From CAYVJW01 sp964451885 (GTDB lineage Bacteria; Patescibacteriota; Gracilibacteria; UBA4473): a DNA stretch of 7,777 nt. Below are positions 1 through 5,429 of this stretch, piece by piece. A program made the position numbers and the translations under genes. Below the pieces are notes generated by a model that was given only the letters and a program-made list of their open reading frames with translations, did no database searches and was not told the origin of the DNA. The first letter of the stretch is position 1, and the number at the start of each line of letters is the position of its first letter. The DNA lies in NCBI GenBank assembly GCA_964451885.1, contig CAYVJW010000079.1, positions 1-7,777 on the forward strand. Direction: 5' to 3'.

Positions 1-69
1 TAAGTTTTATGTCAATCTGAAATTCTCTAGCGCTGTAAAAAAGGAATTACCCACTTTTCTATTTATCTC

Positions 70-98
70 TTGAGTTTATAGCGAAATTCAGGTATAAT
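70..98 (+). promoter_or_regulatory. sigma70-type promoter of the prgI operon
   Basis: TTGAGT at 70-75 and a perfect TATAAT at 93-98 are separated by exactly 17 bp. Transcription would start near 105, leaving a leader of only about 17-23 nt before the first start codon. The leader holds no recognisable ribosome binding site. Bases 1-69 upstream show nothing I can assign. Confidence 0.7.
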
Positions 99-121
99 GT
101 ATTGATTTAAATATATCTCAA

Positions 122-562
122 ATGCCTATGCAGTTTAAAGTTCCGCAAGATGTCCAGCGTGAGGATATTATTTTGTGGTTTATTACCTTTAAGCAATTTG
201 TGATTCTCCTTTTAGGAGGAGGGATTTCATATGTGATGTTTGTGAATATGAACAAACACTATCGTTTGAATACTTTTGAGGAAATTCTTGTTTGGATTCC
301 GGCTATGGTGGCGATAGCCTTTTCGTTTATTAAAATAAAAGGGATTCCGCTTTTTCAGTTTATTTTGTTGATGATTGAAAATATTTTTTTTCGTCCTCCG
401 CGAAGGTTTTGGATCCAGGGGGCGGGAGAACCTTTTGTTTCATTTACTACACCATTTGAAATGAAGAAAAAGAAGGTTGTTCCTAAACCTGTTATGAAAA
501 AAGTGTCGGATGAGAAGCTTAAGAATCTGGCGGTTATGATGGATGGGGGGAAGAACAATTAG
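122..562 (+). CDS. PrgI-like inner-membrane protein (type IV secretion/conjugation-like)
   Basis: This 146-residue protein resembles the PrgI/VirB3-like family, small inner-membrane subunits that sit beside a VirB4-type ATPase in conjugation-like systems. The start MQFKVPQD (from residue 3) is the usual family opening. Two hydrophobic segments are visible, about residues 25-42 (rich in Leu and Gly) and 55-71, followed by an aromatic/proline stretch FFRPPRRFW at 89-97 and a basic, Lys-rich cytoplasmic tail. ATG codons at 122 and 128 are both possible; the family N-terminus favours 128, and neither has a Shine-Dalgarno sequence. It is first in an operon with the TraC-like gene 23 bp downstream, which strongly supports the assignment. 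Its exact partner complex in this organism (pilus, DNA uptake or export) is not shown by the sequence. Confidence 0.8.
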   Translation: MPMQFKVPQDVQREDIILWFITFKQFVILLLGGGISYVMFVNMNKHYRLNTFEEILVWIPAMVAIAFSFIKIKGIPLFQFILLMIENIFFRPPRRFWIQGAGEPFVSFTTPFEMKKKKVVPKPVMKKVSDEKLKNLAVMMDGGKNN

Positions 563-581
563 AAATTATAAATTAGAAATT
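557..581 (+). repeat. two AATTAGAAATT units in the prgI/TraC-like spacer
   Basis: AATTAGAAATT occurs at 557-567 and again at 571-581, a 14-bp period; the first unit includes the TAG stop of the upstream gene. A third identical 11-mer lies at 1488-1498, just after the first MITE copy. All three are in or at the edge of intergenic DNA. This is low-complexity spacer sequence; whether it has a function is unknown. Confidence 0.6.
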
Positions 582-585
582 AAAA

Positions 586-1314
586 ATGAAAACTGATAAG
601 GAAAACATTAAGAGGGCTAATAAGAATAAAATTCTGTCTACGCAGAGGTATCTTCAATTTGCTAGTGTGCATGATGATACATTGGTTTTAAAAGACGGGG
701 GACTCAGGGCGATAATAGAAGTGTCGGCTGTGAATTTTGATCTTAAATCCGAAGCGGAACAAAACGCGCTCGTTCTTTCTTATCAATATTTTTTGAATGC
801 TTTGAATTTTCCTGCCCAAATCGTGGTGCGTTCGAGGAAGTTGGATATAGACCAATACATAGCTATGTTGAAAGAAAAAATGCAGACTCAGAAGAATGAA
901 CTACTTAAAGGTCAGATGGGGGAATATATAGAGTATATTCAGAAACTGGTGGAGTATACGGATATTATGGAAAAGAGGTTTTTTATAGTTATCCCTCAAA
1001 ATCTTGATATTGCCGAAAGTAGTAGTCTTTTTTCCAAATTTTTAAGATATATTACACCGGATGATACGGTGAAGAGTATCATAGAACGGAAGCAAAAATT
1101 TGAAGCGGAAAAAGCACAATTGGATGTTCGGGTAAATATTGTGAAGACGGGGATTGAAAATTGCGGGATGAAATCACGGAAACTCAAAACGGAAGAAATT
1201 ATTGAACTTTTTTATCAGGCTTACAATCCGGATATTGCCAGGGGACAAAAACTGGAGGATGTGAATGATTTTTATGTAGGAGGAAGCCCGGAGGATAATT
1301 TGGTGGTAGAATAG
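586..1314 (+). CDS. TraC/VirB4 N-terminal-domain protein without ATPase domain
   Basis: The 242-residue product matches the N-terminal domain of TraC/VirB4-type ATPases in style: the segment LVLKDGGLRAIIEVSAVNFD at 33-52, the conserved acidic/aliphatic helix EAEQNALVLSYQYFLNAL at 56-73, and PAQIVVRSRKLDIDQY at 76-91. No Walker A or B motif is present, so it cannot hydrolyse ATP by itself. In Patescibacteria this domain is often a free-standing protein next to PrgI, with the ATPase encoded separately downstream. Here no ATPase follows: the TAG stop is 14 bp before a MITE, and the next gene is unrelated. The stop precedes the MITE, so the insertion did not truncate it. It probably shares the prgI promoter; no clear ribosome binding site precedes its ATG. 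Soluble or peripherally membrane-bound location is inferred from the lack of hydrophobic segments. Confidence 0.75.
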   Translation: MKTDKENIKRANKNKILSTQRYLQFASVHDDTLVLKDGGLRAIIEVSAVNFDLKSEAEQNALVLSYQYFLNALNFPAQIVVRSRKLDIDQYIAMLKEKMQTQKNELLKGQMGEYIEYIQKLVEYTDIMEKRFFIVIPQNLDIAESSSLFSKFLRYITPDDTVKSIIERKQKFEAEKAQLDVRVNIVKTGIENCGMKSRKLKTEEIIELFYQAYNPDIARGQKLEDVNDFYVGGSPEDNLVVE

Positions 1315-1328
1315 GAACATGGAATTAA

Positions 1329-1483
1329 GGGCGAGAGACAAAATAACTTGAACAATTTCATCACAGCTTCACATCATCTAAATTTCTAAAAACTTTCACA
1401 ATATTACAATATTCCTCAATTTTTTATAAATCTATATAATGCAAATCTGAGCGAACTTGAACATGTTATTTTATCTCTCACCC
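1329..1483 (+). mobile_element. 155-bp MITE-like element, copy 1
   Basis: A 155-bp AT-rich element (46 G/C, 30%) begins GGGCGAGAGA and ends TCTCTCACCC. Its ends form 19-bp terminal inverted repeats (1329-1347 and 1465-1483) that match at 17 of 19 positions. TAA flanks it on both sides (1326-1328 and 1484-1486), consistent with a 3-bp target duplication. The TNA-type target and GGG terminus recall the IS1031 group of the IS5 family, but that link is inference. No coding capacity exists, so it would need a transposase in trans. The decamer AACTTGAACA appears near both ends in direct orientation (1345-1354, 1454-1463). A second, fully identical copy lies at 4925-5079. A TATAAT at 1435-1440 has no good -35 partner. 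Confidence 0.85.
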
Positions 1484-1573
1484 TAATAATTAGAAATTGA
1501 AAATTCAAGAAAAAATAGTTAGTTTGAAGGTGGGTAAATTAATTTGAAAAATATTTAAATTCATCATTCAGGA

Positions 1574-2053
1574 ATGAGGGCAATTTTTCTTGTTTTTGCG
1601 GCTTTTAGTATAGGGGTAATTTCTGAGGCTGTGTATATGAATGTGTCACGGGATTCTGATATTGAGTCTTTAAAATCCCATTTATTGGGAGATATTAGGC
1701 GGGGGAGGCAGGATTCGCAGCTTTCGGAAGAAGAAAGATTGGTGATTTTAAAGGGAGAGGTTTTTATTGATGGTTACAATGTAGCGAAAGAGAAATGTGA
1801 GGCGGGGGATATTGAGACGGAATATACGCGTCAGCAATGTTTGGATTATGGTTATTCCCCAAAAAGGCTTCATACTTGTCCGGGGCAGAAAACGGCTGAT
1901 GATTTTGAGTATTTATGTAATGATAAGCACTCGAGTGGATATGCGCAGTGTTTGAAAGATTTCAAGGCTGAGTTGGGCTGGATTCTGAATGTGCCGGCTT
2001 TGATAAAAAATGAAGAATTTAGACGGAAGATAGAGGCGATGTTGGGGGAATGA
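1574..2053 (+). CDS. unknown membrane-anchored or secreted cysteine-containing protein
   Basis: I do not recognise this 159-residue protein. An N-terminal hydrophobic segment (about residues 3-21) is preceded by Arg2 and looks like a signal anchor or signal peptide with no clear cleavage site and no lipobox. The rest is hydrophilic with five cysteines (75, 89, 102, 115, 126), roughly evenly spaced, which would fit an extracytoplasmic disulphide-bonded or metal-binding fold with one odd cysteine. The ATG follows AGGA directly, too close for a normal ribosome binding site; an in-frame TAA lies six codons upstream, so the start cannot move far. The gene ends with the only TGA stop in the window, 1 bp from the stop of the convergent transaldolase. 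The nearest upstream DNA is MITE copy 1. Confidence 0.65.
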   Translation: MRAIFLVFAAFSIGVISEAVYMNVSRDSDIESLKSHLLGDIRRGRQDSQLSEEERLVILKGEVFIDGYNVAKEKCEAGDIETEYTRQQCLDYGYSPKRLHTCPGQKTADDFEYLCNDKHSSGYAQCLKDFKAELGWILNVPALIKNEEFRRKIEAMLGE

Positions 2054-2054
2054 G

Positions 2055-2705
2055 TTATTGAAGTTCTTTCACTTTTTTCCAATCGTTCATGAATTTCTCT
2101 ATGCCTTTATCGGTGAGGGGGTGATGGATTAGTTTTTCGAAAATTGGGGGGGGGATGGTGGCTATGTCCGCTCCTGTTTTCATGGCTTGCATTATGTGCA
2201 AGGGGTGGCGGATTGAGGCGGCTATTATTTTTGTTTTGATATCGTAGATTTCGAAAATATCGACAATATCGGCCAATAGTTCTATGCCATCTTCTGACAG
2301 GTCATCTACGCGTCCGAGGAAAGGGGAGATTACGGTGGCTCCGGCTTTGGCGGCCATCATGGCTTGGGAGGTGGAAAATATAAGCGTTACGTTCGTTTTG
2401 ATTCCTTCTTCAGAGAGGATTTTTACGGCTTTTAGGCCTTCGGAGGTGATGGGGATTTTGATATATATATTTTTGTGCCACTGGGCCATTTCCCGGGCTT
2501 CTTTGAGCATGTCTTTTGTTTCTGTGGCTATTACTTCAGAAGAAATCGGGCCGTTGATTACTTCTGTAATTTCCAGGATTCTATCCTTCAGGTTTACGTT
2601 TTCTTTGGCGATCAAACTTGGATTGGTAGTGACGCCGTCTATTATTCCCCAGGAAGCGTATTTTTTGATTTCTTGGATGTCTGCCGTGTCGAGGAAAAAT
2701 TGCAT
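2055..2705 (-). CDS. small transaldolase / fructose-6-phosphate aldolase family
   Basis: This 216-residue protein is a class I aldolase of the short transaldolase group (TalC/MipB/FSA), which is normally about 210-220 residues. It would move a dihydroxyacetone unit between sugar phosphates in the non-oxidative pentose phosphate pathway in the cytoplasm. Visible motifs are FLDTAD at 4-9, TTNPSL at 26-31, the Schiff-base lysine in IYIKIPIT (Lys83), SPFLGRVDD at 127-135, AASIRHP at 162-168 and TIPPPIFEKL at 183-192. The start chosen is the ATG at 2705, where the family begins; a TTG seven codons further upstream would add a non-family leader. No Shine-Dalgarno sequence precedes the ATG. True transaldolase versus fructose-6-phosphate aldolase activity cannot be settled by these motifs, so I give no symbol. 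Confidence 0.93.
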   Translation of the reverse strand: MQFFLDTADIQEIKKYASWGIIDGVTTNPSLIAKENVNLKDRILEITEVINGPISSEVIATETKDMLKEAREMAQWHKNIYIKIPITSEGLKAVKILSEEGIKTNVTLIFSTSQAMMAAKAGATVISPFLGRVDDLSEDGIELLADIVDIFEIYDIKTKIIAASIRHPLHIMQAMKTGADIATIPPPIFEKLIHHPLTDKGIEKFMNDWKKVKELQ

Positions 2706-2711
2706 GCAAAG

Positions 2712-2740
2712 AGAGTAAAAGTTCAAAAATCAAAAGTCAA
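2712..2740 (-). promoter_or_regulatory. possible promoter giving a leaderless transaldolase mRNA
   Basis: On the minus strand TTGACT (2740-2735) and TACTCT (2717-2712) are 17 bp apart. The -10 ends 6 nt before the ATG at 2705, so transcription would start at or next to the start codon, consistent with the missing ribosome binding site. The -10 matches consensus at only 3 of 6 positions, so this is tentative. Confidence 0.35.
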
Positions 2741-2757
2741 AAAGCAAATTTGCAATT
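2718..2757. repeat. TCAAAA-rich low-complexity spacer
   Basis: The 137-bp divergent gap between the transaldolase and the small membrane protein gene begins with short imperfect repeats of a TCAAAA-type unit, followed by the palindrome CAAATTTG. Such spacers are common between genes in Patescibacteria genomes. The remaining part of the gap is AT-rich, without a promoter I can defend for the plus-strand gene. Confidence 0.45.
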
Positions 2758-2842
2758 GGCCATTTTCTTTTCTTGATTCTTTATACTTAATTCTTTATTC
2801 TTCAGAATAGAAGTATTTTTTGTAAATTATTATCTTTAAGTC

Positions 2843-3217
2843 ATGAAAAAATTAACCATCGTTTTTAGCTTTTTATTTTTTGGAGGGTTTGTGTTTGCTC
2901 AGGATACAGAGGCTCCGGAGGTTGAGGTAGAAGAAGTTGTGTTGGAGATAGAAAATGTTGTTCCCAAAGCAATTGATGATGCAAAAAATGTTCGGATGGG
3001 CAAAGAATATGAGGAAGATTGTCCTTATGCGAAGCATTTTGAGAAGAAGGGGTGGAAATGGAAAGGCGATTTGTACAAAAAAGGATATTATGGGAAGGAT
3101 TTAAAAGGTATCCTTGTTCATAAGTTAGTTTTTGGAGTAGTGGCTCTTGTTTTTCTTTTCCTGGCTGCTTTTGTGGTTCGGAAAGGATGGGATAGGGGAG
3201 GAACGAAGAAGAAATAA
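2843..3217 (+). CDS. unknown small protein with signal peptide and C-terminal TM helix
   Basis: The 124-residue product has no family I recognise. Residues 1-20 (MKKLTIVFSFLFFGGFVFAQ) form a typical signal peptide with likely cleavage at or just before Gln20. An acidic, Val/Glu/Pro-rich linker follows (21-42), then a Lys/Trp/Tyr-rich segment around GWKWKGDLYKKGYYGKDLKG (70-89) with a single Cys60, and a hydrophobic helix at about 95-113 capped by a basic tail ending TKKK. This predicts an extracytoplasmic domain held by one C-terminal membrane helix. No Shine-Dalgarno precedes the ATG. The last 93 bp, which encode the whole TM helix and tail, are overlapped antisense by the 3' end of polX. 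The orderly signal-linker-TM layout argues that this is a true gene rather than an antisense shadow. Confidence 0.65.
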   Translation: MKKLTIVFSFLFFGGFVFAQDTEAPEVEVEEVVLEIENVVPKAIDDAKNVRMGKEYEEDCPYAKHFEKKGWKWKGDLYKKGYYGKDLKGILVHKLVFGVVALVFLFLAAFVVRKGWDRGGTKKK

Positions 3218-4915
3218 TTTTTCAAGTGATTTCCTTCCCATCGTATTAATCACATCTCCTGTCTCCAGCCATCCGCGTCTGGCCATGGATACGCCGTAGC
3301 GCATGTATCTTAATTGGTCGATATAGTGGGCGTCGGTGTTGATGGTGAATTTTATTTTATATTTTTTTGCTTCCCGGATGAGCCGGTCGTTTATATCCAG
3401 CCTTTGTGGATAAGCGTTGATTTCAAGAGCTGTATTGGTTTCTTGTGCGGCTTTGCATATTTTCGGGAAATCAACTTCGTATGCTTCCCGTTCTCCAATC
3501 AGCCGTCCGGTCAGGTGACCGATGGCGTGGACATAAGGGCATGTCGTAGCGCGTATGATTCGCTTGGTGAGTTGTTCTTTTGATTGTTGAAATCCGGAGT
3601 GAATGGAGGCGATGACAAAATCCAGTTCTTTGAGCACTTCATCAGGGAAATCAGGGCTTCCGTCATTCAGGATATCTACTTCTGTGCCAGTGAATATCTT
3701 GAAGTTATAAAATTTTTTGTTGAGAGCATCTATCTCTTTTTTCTGTTCTATGAGATCTTTTGGAGTAAGTCCTCCGGCTACTCCCAGATGTTGGGAGTGG
3801 TCGGTTATGGCGATGTATTCATATCCCATTTCTTGTGCTTTGAGGGCCATTTCTTCAATCGTAAAGTGTCCGTCGCTCCATTTGCTGTGGATGTGCAGGT
3901 CGCCTTTTATATCTTCCGGATTTATGAGAGAGGGGAGTTTGTTTTTTTGGGCGGCTTCGATTTCTCCGGTGTCGGTGCGCAGTTCCGGTGGTATGAACGG
4001 CAGTCCCAAGGTTTTATAGATTGATTCCTCCTTTCGTCCGTCAATTTTAATATCTCCTGGTTCTTTGAAAATTCCGTATTCATTTATTTTTAATCCTTTT
4101 TTTATGGCTATTTTTCGTATGTGGATATTATGTGGTTTGTTTCCGGTGAAGTATTGAAGTGCCGCTCCAAAACTGTCTTCTCCCACTATTCGAAGGTCTA
4201 CTTGCAATGCATTTTCCAGTACCACGCTGCTGCGGGTTGGTCCATGCATGAGAATTTCTTTTACTTCGGGAAGATGGACAAACTTGTCCATGACTTTTTC
4301 TGCTGTTTCGGATGTAGCGAGAATATCGATATCTTTTATGGTTTCTTCCCATCGGCGGAGTGATCCGCTTATGGTGACGTTTTTTGTACCTGGAATGTCT
4401 TTGATTTTTTGAGCTATATCTTCTGCGATAGGCAGGATTTTTCCAATTGGTTTTCTTTCCCGAGTCCGTTGAAGCATTTCAATCCCCCGAAGGATGTTTT
4501 CTTCGGTTTTATGCTGAATTCCAGGAATTTCTTCCAGTTTTTTATTTTCGGCGGCTTTTTTGAGGTCTTTGAGGTTGTCTATGCTGAGTTTTTCGTAGAC
4601 CAGTTTTACGGTTTTCGGCCCCATTCCCGGAATGGCGAGCATTTTCAGGAGTCCGTAGGGGACTTTTTTTCGGTTTTCTTCTAGCATTTGCATGGTTCCT
4701 GTGTGAATGTATTCTTCTATTTTGCTTTCCAGGTCTTTGCCGATACCGGGAATAGTGATTTTTTCAGCTTTACTGAGATCAGCTATATCTTGCCCCATAG
4801 CTTCTATATTTTGAGCGGCCTTTCGGTAGGCTCGTATGCGAAAAGGATTAGAGTCCTGTAGTATCAGGAGATTGGCGATTTCGTTAAAGGCGTTGGCTAT
4901 TTCTTGGTTTTTCAT
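3125..4915 (-). CDS. polX: PolX-PHP family DNA polymerase/3'-5' exonuclease
   Basis: The 596-residue protein is a full bacterial family X polymerase with a C-terminal PHP phosphoesterase domain (usual length about 570-580), a cytoplasmic gap-filling and end-processing repair enzyme. Helix-hairpin-helix motifs lie at 55-66 (IPGIGKDLESKI), 95-110 and 130-137. The nucleotidyltransferase core shows SGSLRRWEETIKDIDIL at 183-199 with metal ligands Asp195 and Asp197, the third Asp240 in LQVDLRI, and YFTGNKPHNIHIR at 255-267. PHP metal motifs are complete: DLHIHSKWSDG (339-349), ITDHS (370-374), GTEVDI (410-415), ASIHSGF (436-442), IGHLTGR (465-471) and NTDAH (526-530). The start is the ATG at 4915, where the family homology begins. 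An in-frame GTG/ATG at 4960/4957 would add 15 residues coded wholly by the MITE and its junction. No ribosome binding site is visible. The last roughly 27 residues exceed the family end and overlap the convergent gene. Confidence 0.95.
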   Translation of the reverse strand: MKNQEIANAFNEIANLLILQDSNPFRIRAYRKAAQNIEAMGQDIADLSKAEKITIPGIGKDLESKIEEYIHTGTMQMLEENRKKVPYGLLKMLAIPGMGPKTVKLVYEKLSIDNLKDLKKAAENKKLEEIPGIQHKTEENILRGIEMLQRTRERKPIGKILPIAEDIAQKIKDIPGTKNVTISGSLRRWEETIKDIDILATSETAEKVMDKFVHLPEVKEILMHGPTRSSVVLENALQVDLRIVGEDSFGAALQYFTGNKPHNIHIRKIAIKKGLKINEYGIFKEPGDIKIDGRKEESIYKTLGLPFIPPELRTDTGEIEAAQKNKLPSLINPEDIKGDLHIHSKWSDGHFTIEEMALKAQEMGYEYIAITDHSQHLGVAGGLTPKDLIEQKKEIDALNKKFYNFKIFTGTEVDILNDGSPDFPDEVLKELDFVIASIHSGFQQSKEQLTKRIIRATTCPYVHAIGHLTGRLIGEREAYEVDFPKICKAAQETNTALEINAYPQRLDINDRLIREAKKYKIKFTINTDAHYIDQLRYMRYGVSMARRGWLETGDVINTMGRKSLEKLFLLRSSPIPSFPNHKSSQEKKNKSHYSKN

Positions 4916-4924
4916 GGGGGATAA

Positions 4925-5079
4925 GGGCGAGAGACAAAATAACTTGAACAATTTCATCACAGCTTCACATCATCTAAATTTCTAAAAACTTTCACAATAT
5001 TACAATATTCCTCAATTTTTTATAAATCTATATAATGCAAATCTGAGCGAACTTGAACATGTTATTTTATCTCTCACCC
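4925..5079 (+). mobile_element. 155-bp MITE-like element, copy 2
   Basis: Base for base identical to the copy at 1329-1483 and in the same orientation, 3,596 bp away. The flanks again read TAA on both sides (4922-4924 and 5080-5082), and sequence similarity to copy 1 ends beyond them, which fixes the element boundaries. Terminal inverted repeats are at 4925-4943 and 5061-5079; the subterminal decamer AACTTGAACA is at 4941-4950 and 5050-5059. The left end lies 9 bases from the polX start codon, so the element forms the polX upstream region. Total identity suggests recent spread, or gene conversion between copies. Confidence 0.87.
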
Positions 5080-5089
5080 TAAGTAATTT

Positions 5090-5117
5090 TTGACAAATGA
5101 ATATTGTTTTTTATTCT
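5090..5117 (+). promoter_or_regulatory. promoter of the GC-rich locus
   Basis: A perfect TTGACA at 5090-5095 is followed after 16 bp by TATTCT at 5112-5117. Transcription would begin near 5124 and run rightward through the GC-rich hairpin region. The -35 box starts only 10 bp outside the end of MITE copy 2, so it belongs to the target DNA and not to the element. Confidence 0.55.
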
Positions 5118-5155
5118 GATTTTGCCAACGGGTAATATGAAGTTTCTTATCAATC

Positions 5156-5212
5156 ATGAAAGATGGCTTCTCGTCGTTGGTGGGCCATGCTTTCGAGCAA
5201 ATGGAGGTGTGA
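5156..5212 (+). CDS. possible 18-residue leader peptide
   Basis: An ATG at 5156 opens an 18-codon frame (MKDGFSSLVGHAFEQMEV) that stops at TGA 5210-5212, one base before the ATG of the 37-codon frame. The arrangement would allow translational coupling, and its ribosomes would unfold the hairpin at 5185-5204. It has no ribosome binding site of its own and is short enough to be chance. Confidence 0.2.
   Translation: MKDGFSSLVGHAFEQMEV
5185..5204 (+). promoter_or_regulatory. TTCG-loop hairpin touching the ribosome binding site
   Basis: CCATGCT (5185-5191) pairs with AGC (5196-5198) and, across an AA bulge, ATGG (5201-5204), closing a TTCG tetraloop. Its 3' arm takes the first two bases of GGAGGT. 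An alternative helix, ATGGC (5163-5167) with GCCAT (5184-5188), shares bases 5185-5188, so the two cannot form together. This may be a translational switch, which is an inference from pairing alone. Confidence 0.35.
5203..5208 (+). promoter_or_regulatory. consensus Shine-Dalgarno GGAGGT
   Basis: GGAGGT stands 5 nt before the ATG at 5214. It is the only full-consensus, well-spaced ribosome binding site in the window; most other genes here lack one. Confidence 0.5.
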
Positions 5213-5213
5213 G

Positions 5214-5327
5214 ATGCAGATTCTTTCGTTTGTCGTTTTGGTTGCTATCGTTGTGGGTGCGTTCATGTGGCCGCGCTATATGTGCAATAAACTCTGGTGG
5301 AGTCAGGCCTGGAAAGGGAATTCCTAG
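5214..5327 (+). CDS. candidate 37-residue membrane microprotein
   Basis: The frame from ATG 5214 to TAG 5325-5327 encodes 37 residues: a hydrophobic run at about 4-18 (LSFVVLVAIVVGAFM), then a Trp-rich, weakly basic tail with Trp19, Trp28, Trp29 and Trp33 and one Cys24. That is the pattern of a single-pass membrane microprotein. Support comes from the perfect GGAGGT 5 nt upstream and a good promoter at 5090-5117. Codons are richer in G and C at third positions than in neighbouring genes, so it may be of foreign origin. Its stop lies in the loop of the 5310-5346 hairpin, so structure and reading frame overlap. I know no family for it, and it could be a chance frame within a structured RNA. Confidence 0.4.
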   Translation: MQILSFVVLVAIVVGAFMWPRYMCNKLWWSQAWKGNS

Positions 5328-5379
5328 TGATGGAATGGAGTTTCCACTTTCGCTGCTAGAAAGCAGTGGCATTCAACCG

Positions 5380-5429
5380 GCTCCTCCCGGTACATCGGGG
5401 GGAGCTAAACATTTCGGAAGTCGGAATGT
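5380..5429 (+). terminator. tandem hairpins, possible transcription end
   Basis: A 10-bp stem with one T-G pair (5380-5389 with 5396-5405, loop GTACAT) is followed three bases later by an 8-bp stem with one T-G pair (5409-5416 with 5422-5429, loop GAAGT). The second is followed by GGAATTTTCTT, a weak T-tract. This could end the GC-rich transcript, but the T-tract is short and offset, so a structural role in an RNA is equally possible. It also lies just beyond the minus-strand gene ending at 5445. Confidence 0.4.

Noticed and set aside
1435..1440. TATAAT inside the MITE as an outward promoter
   Set aside because: The hexamer 17 bp upstream (TTCCTC) does not resemble a -35 box, so evidence is too thin to call it.
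1574..2053. Recoding of UGA as glycine (code 25, as in Gracilibacteria)
   Set aside because: No gene here needs an in-frame TGA; glycine is always GGN, and reading through TGA 2051 would drive the frame antisense across the transaldolase.
2793..2824. Hairpin TATTC/GAATA followed by a T-run, terminator-like
   Set aside because: It lies between divergent genes with no plus-strand gene upstream to end, the stem is short and A/T only.
5301..5325. Resemblance to the SRP RNA tip (GTCAGG-CCT-GGAA-AGG)
   Set aside because: The GGAA loop and CAGG side fit, but the conserved AGCAG on the 3' side is absent (GAATTCC instead) and there is no long flanking helix.
5325..5346. Fluoride-riboswitch-like string GATGGAATGGAGTTTCC
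   Set aside because: Only a short partial similarity; the pseudoknot and spacing of that class are not found, and no fluoride-related gene follows.
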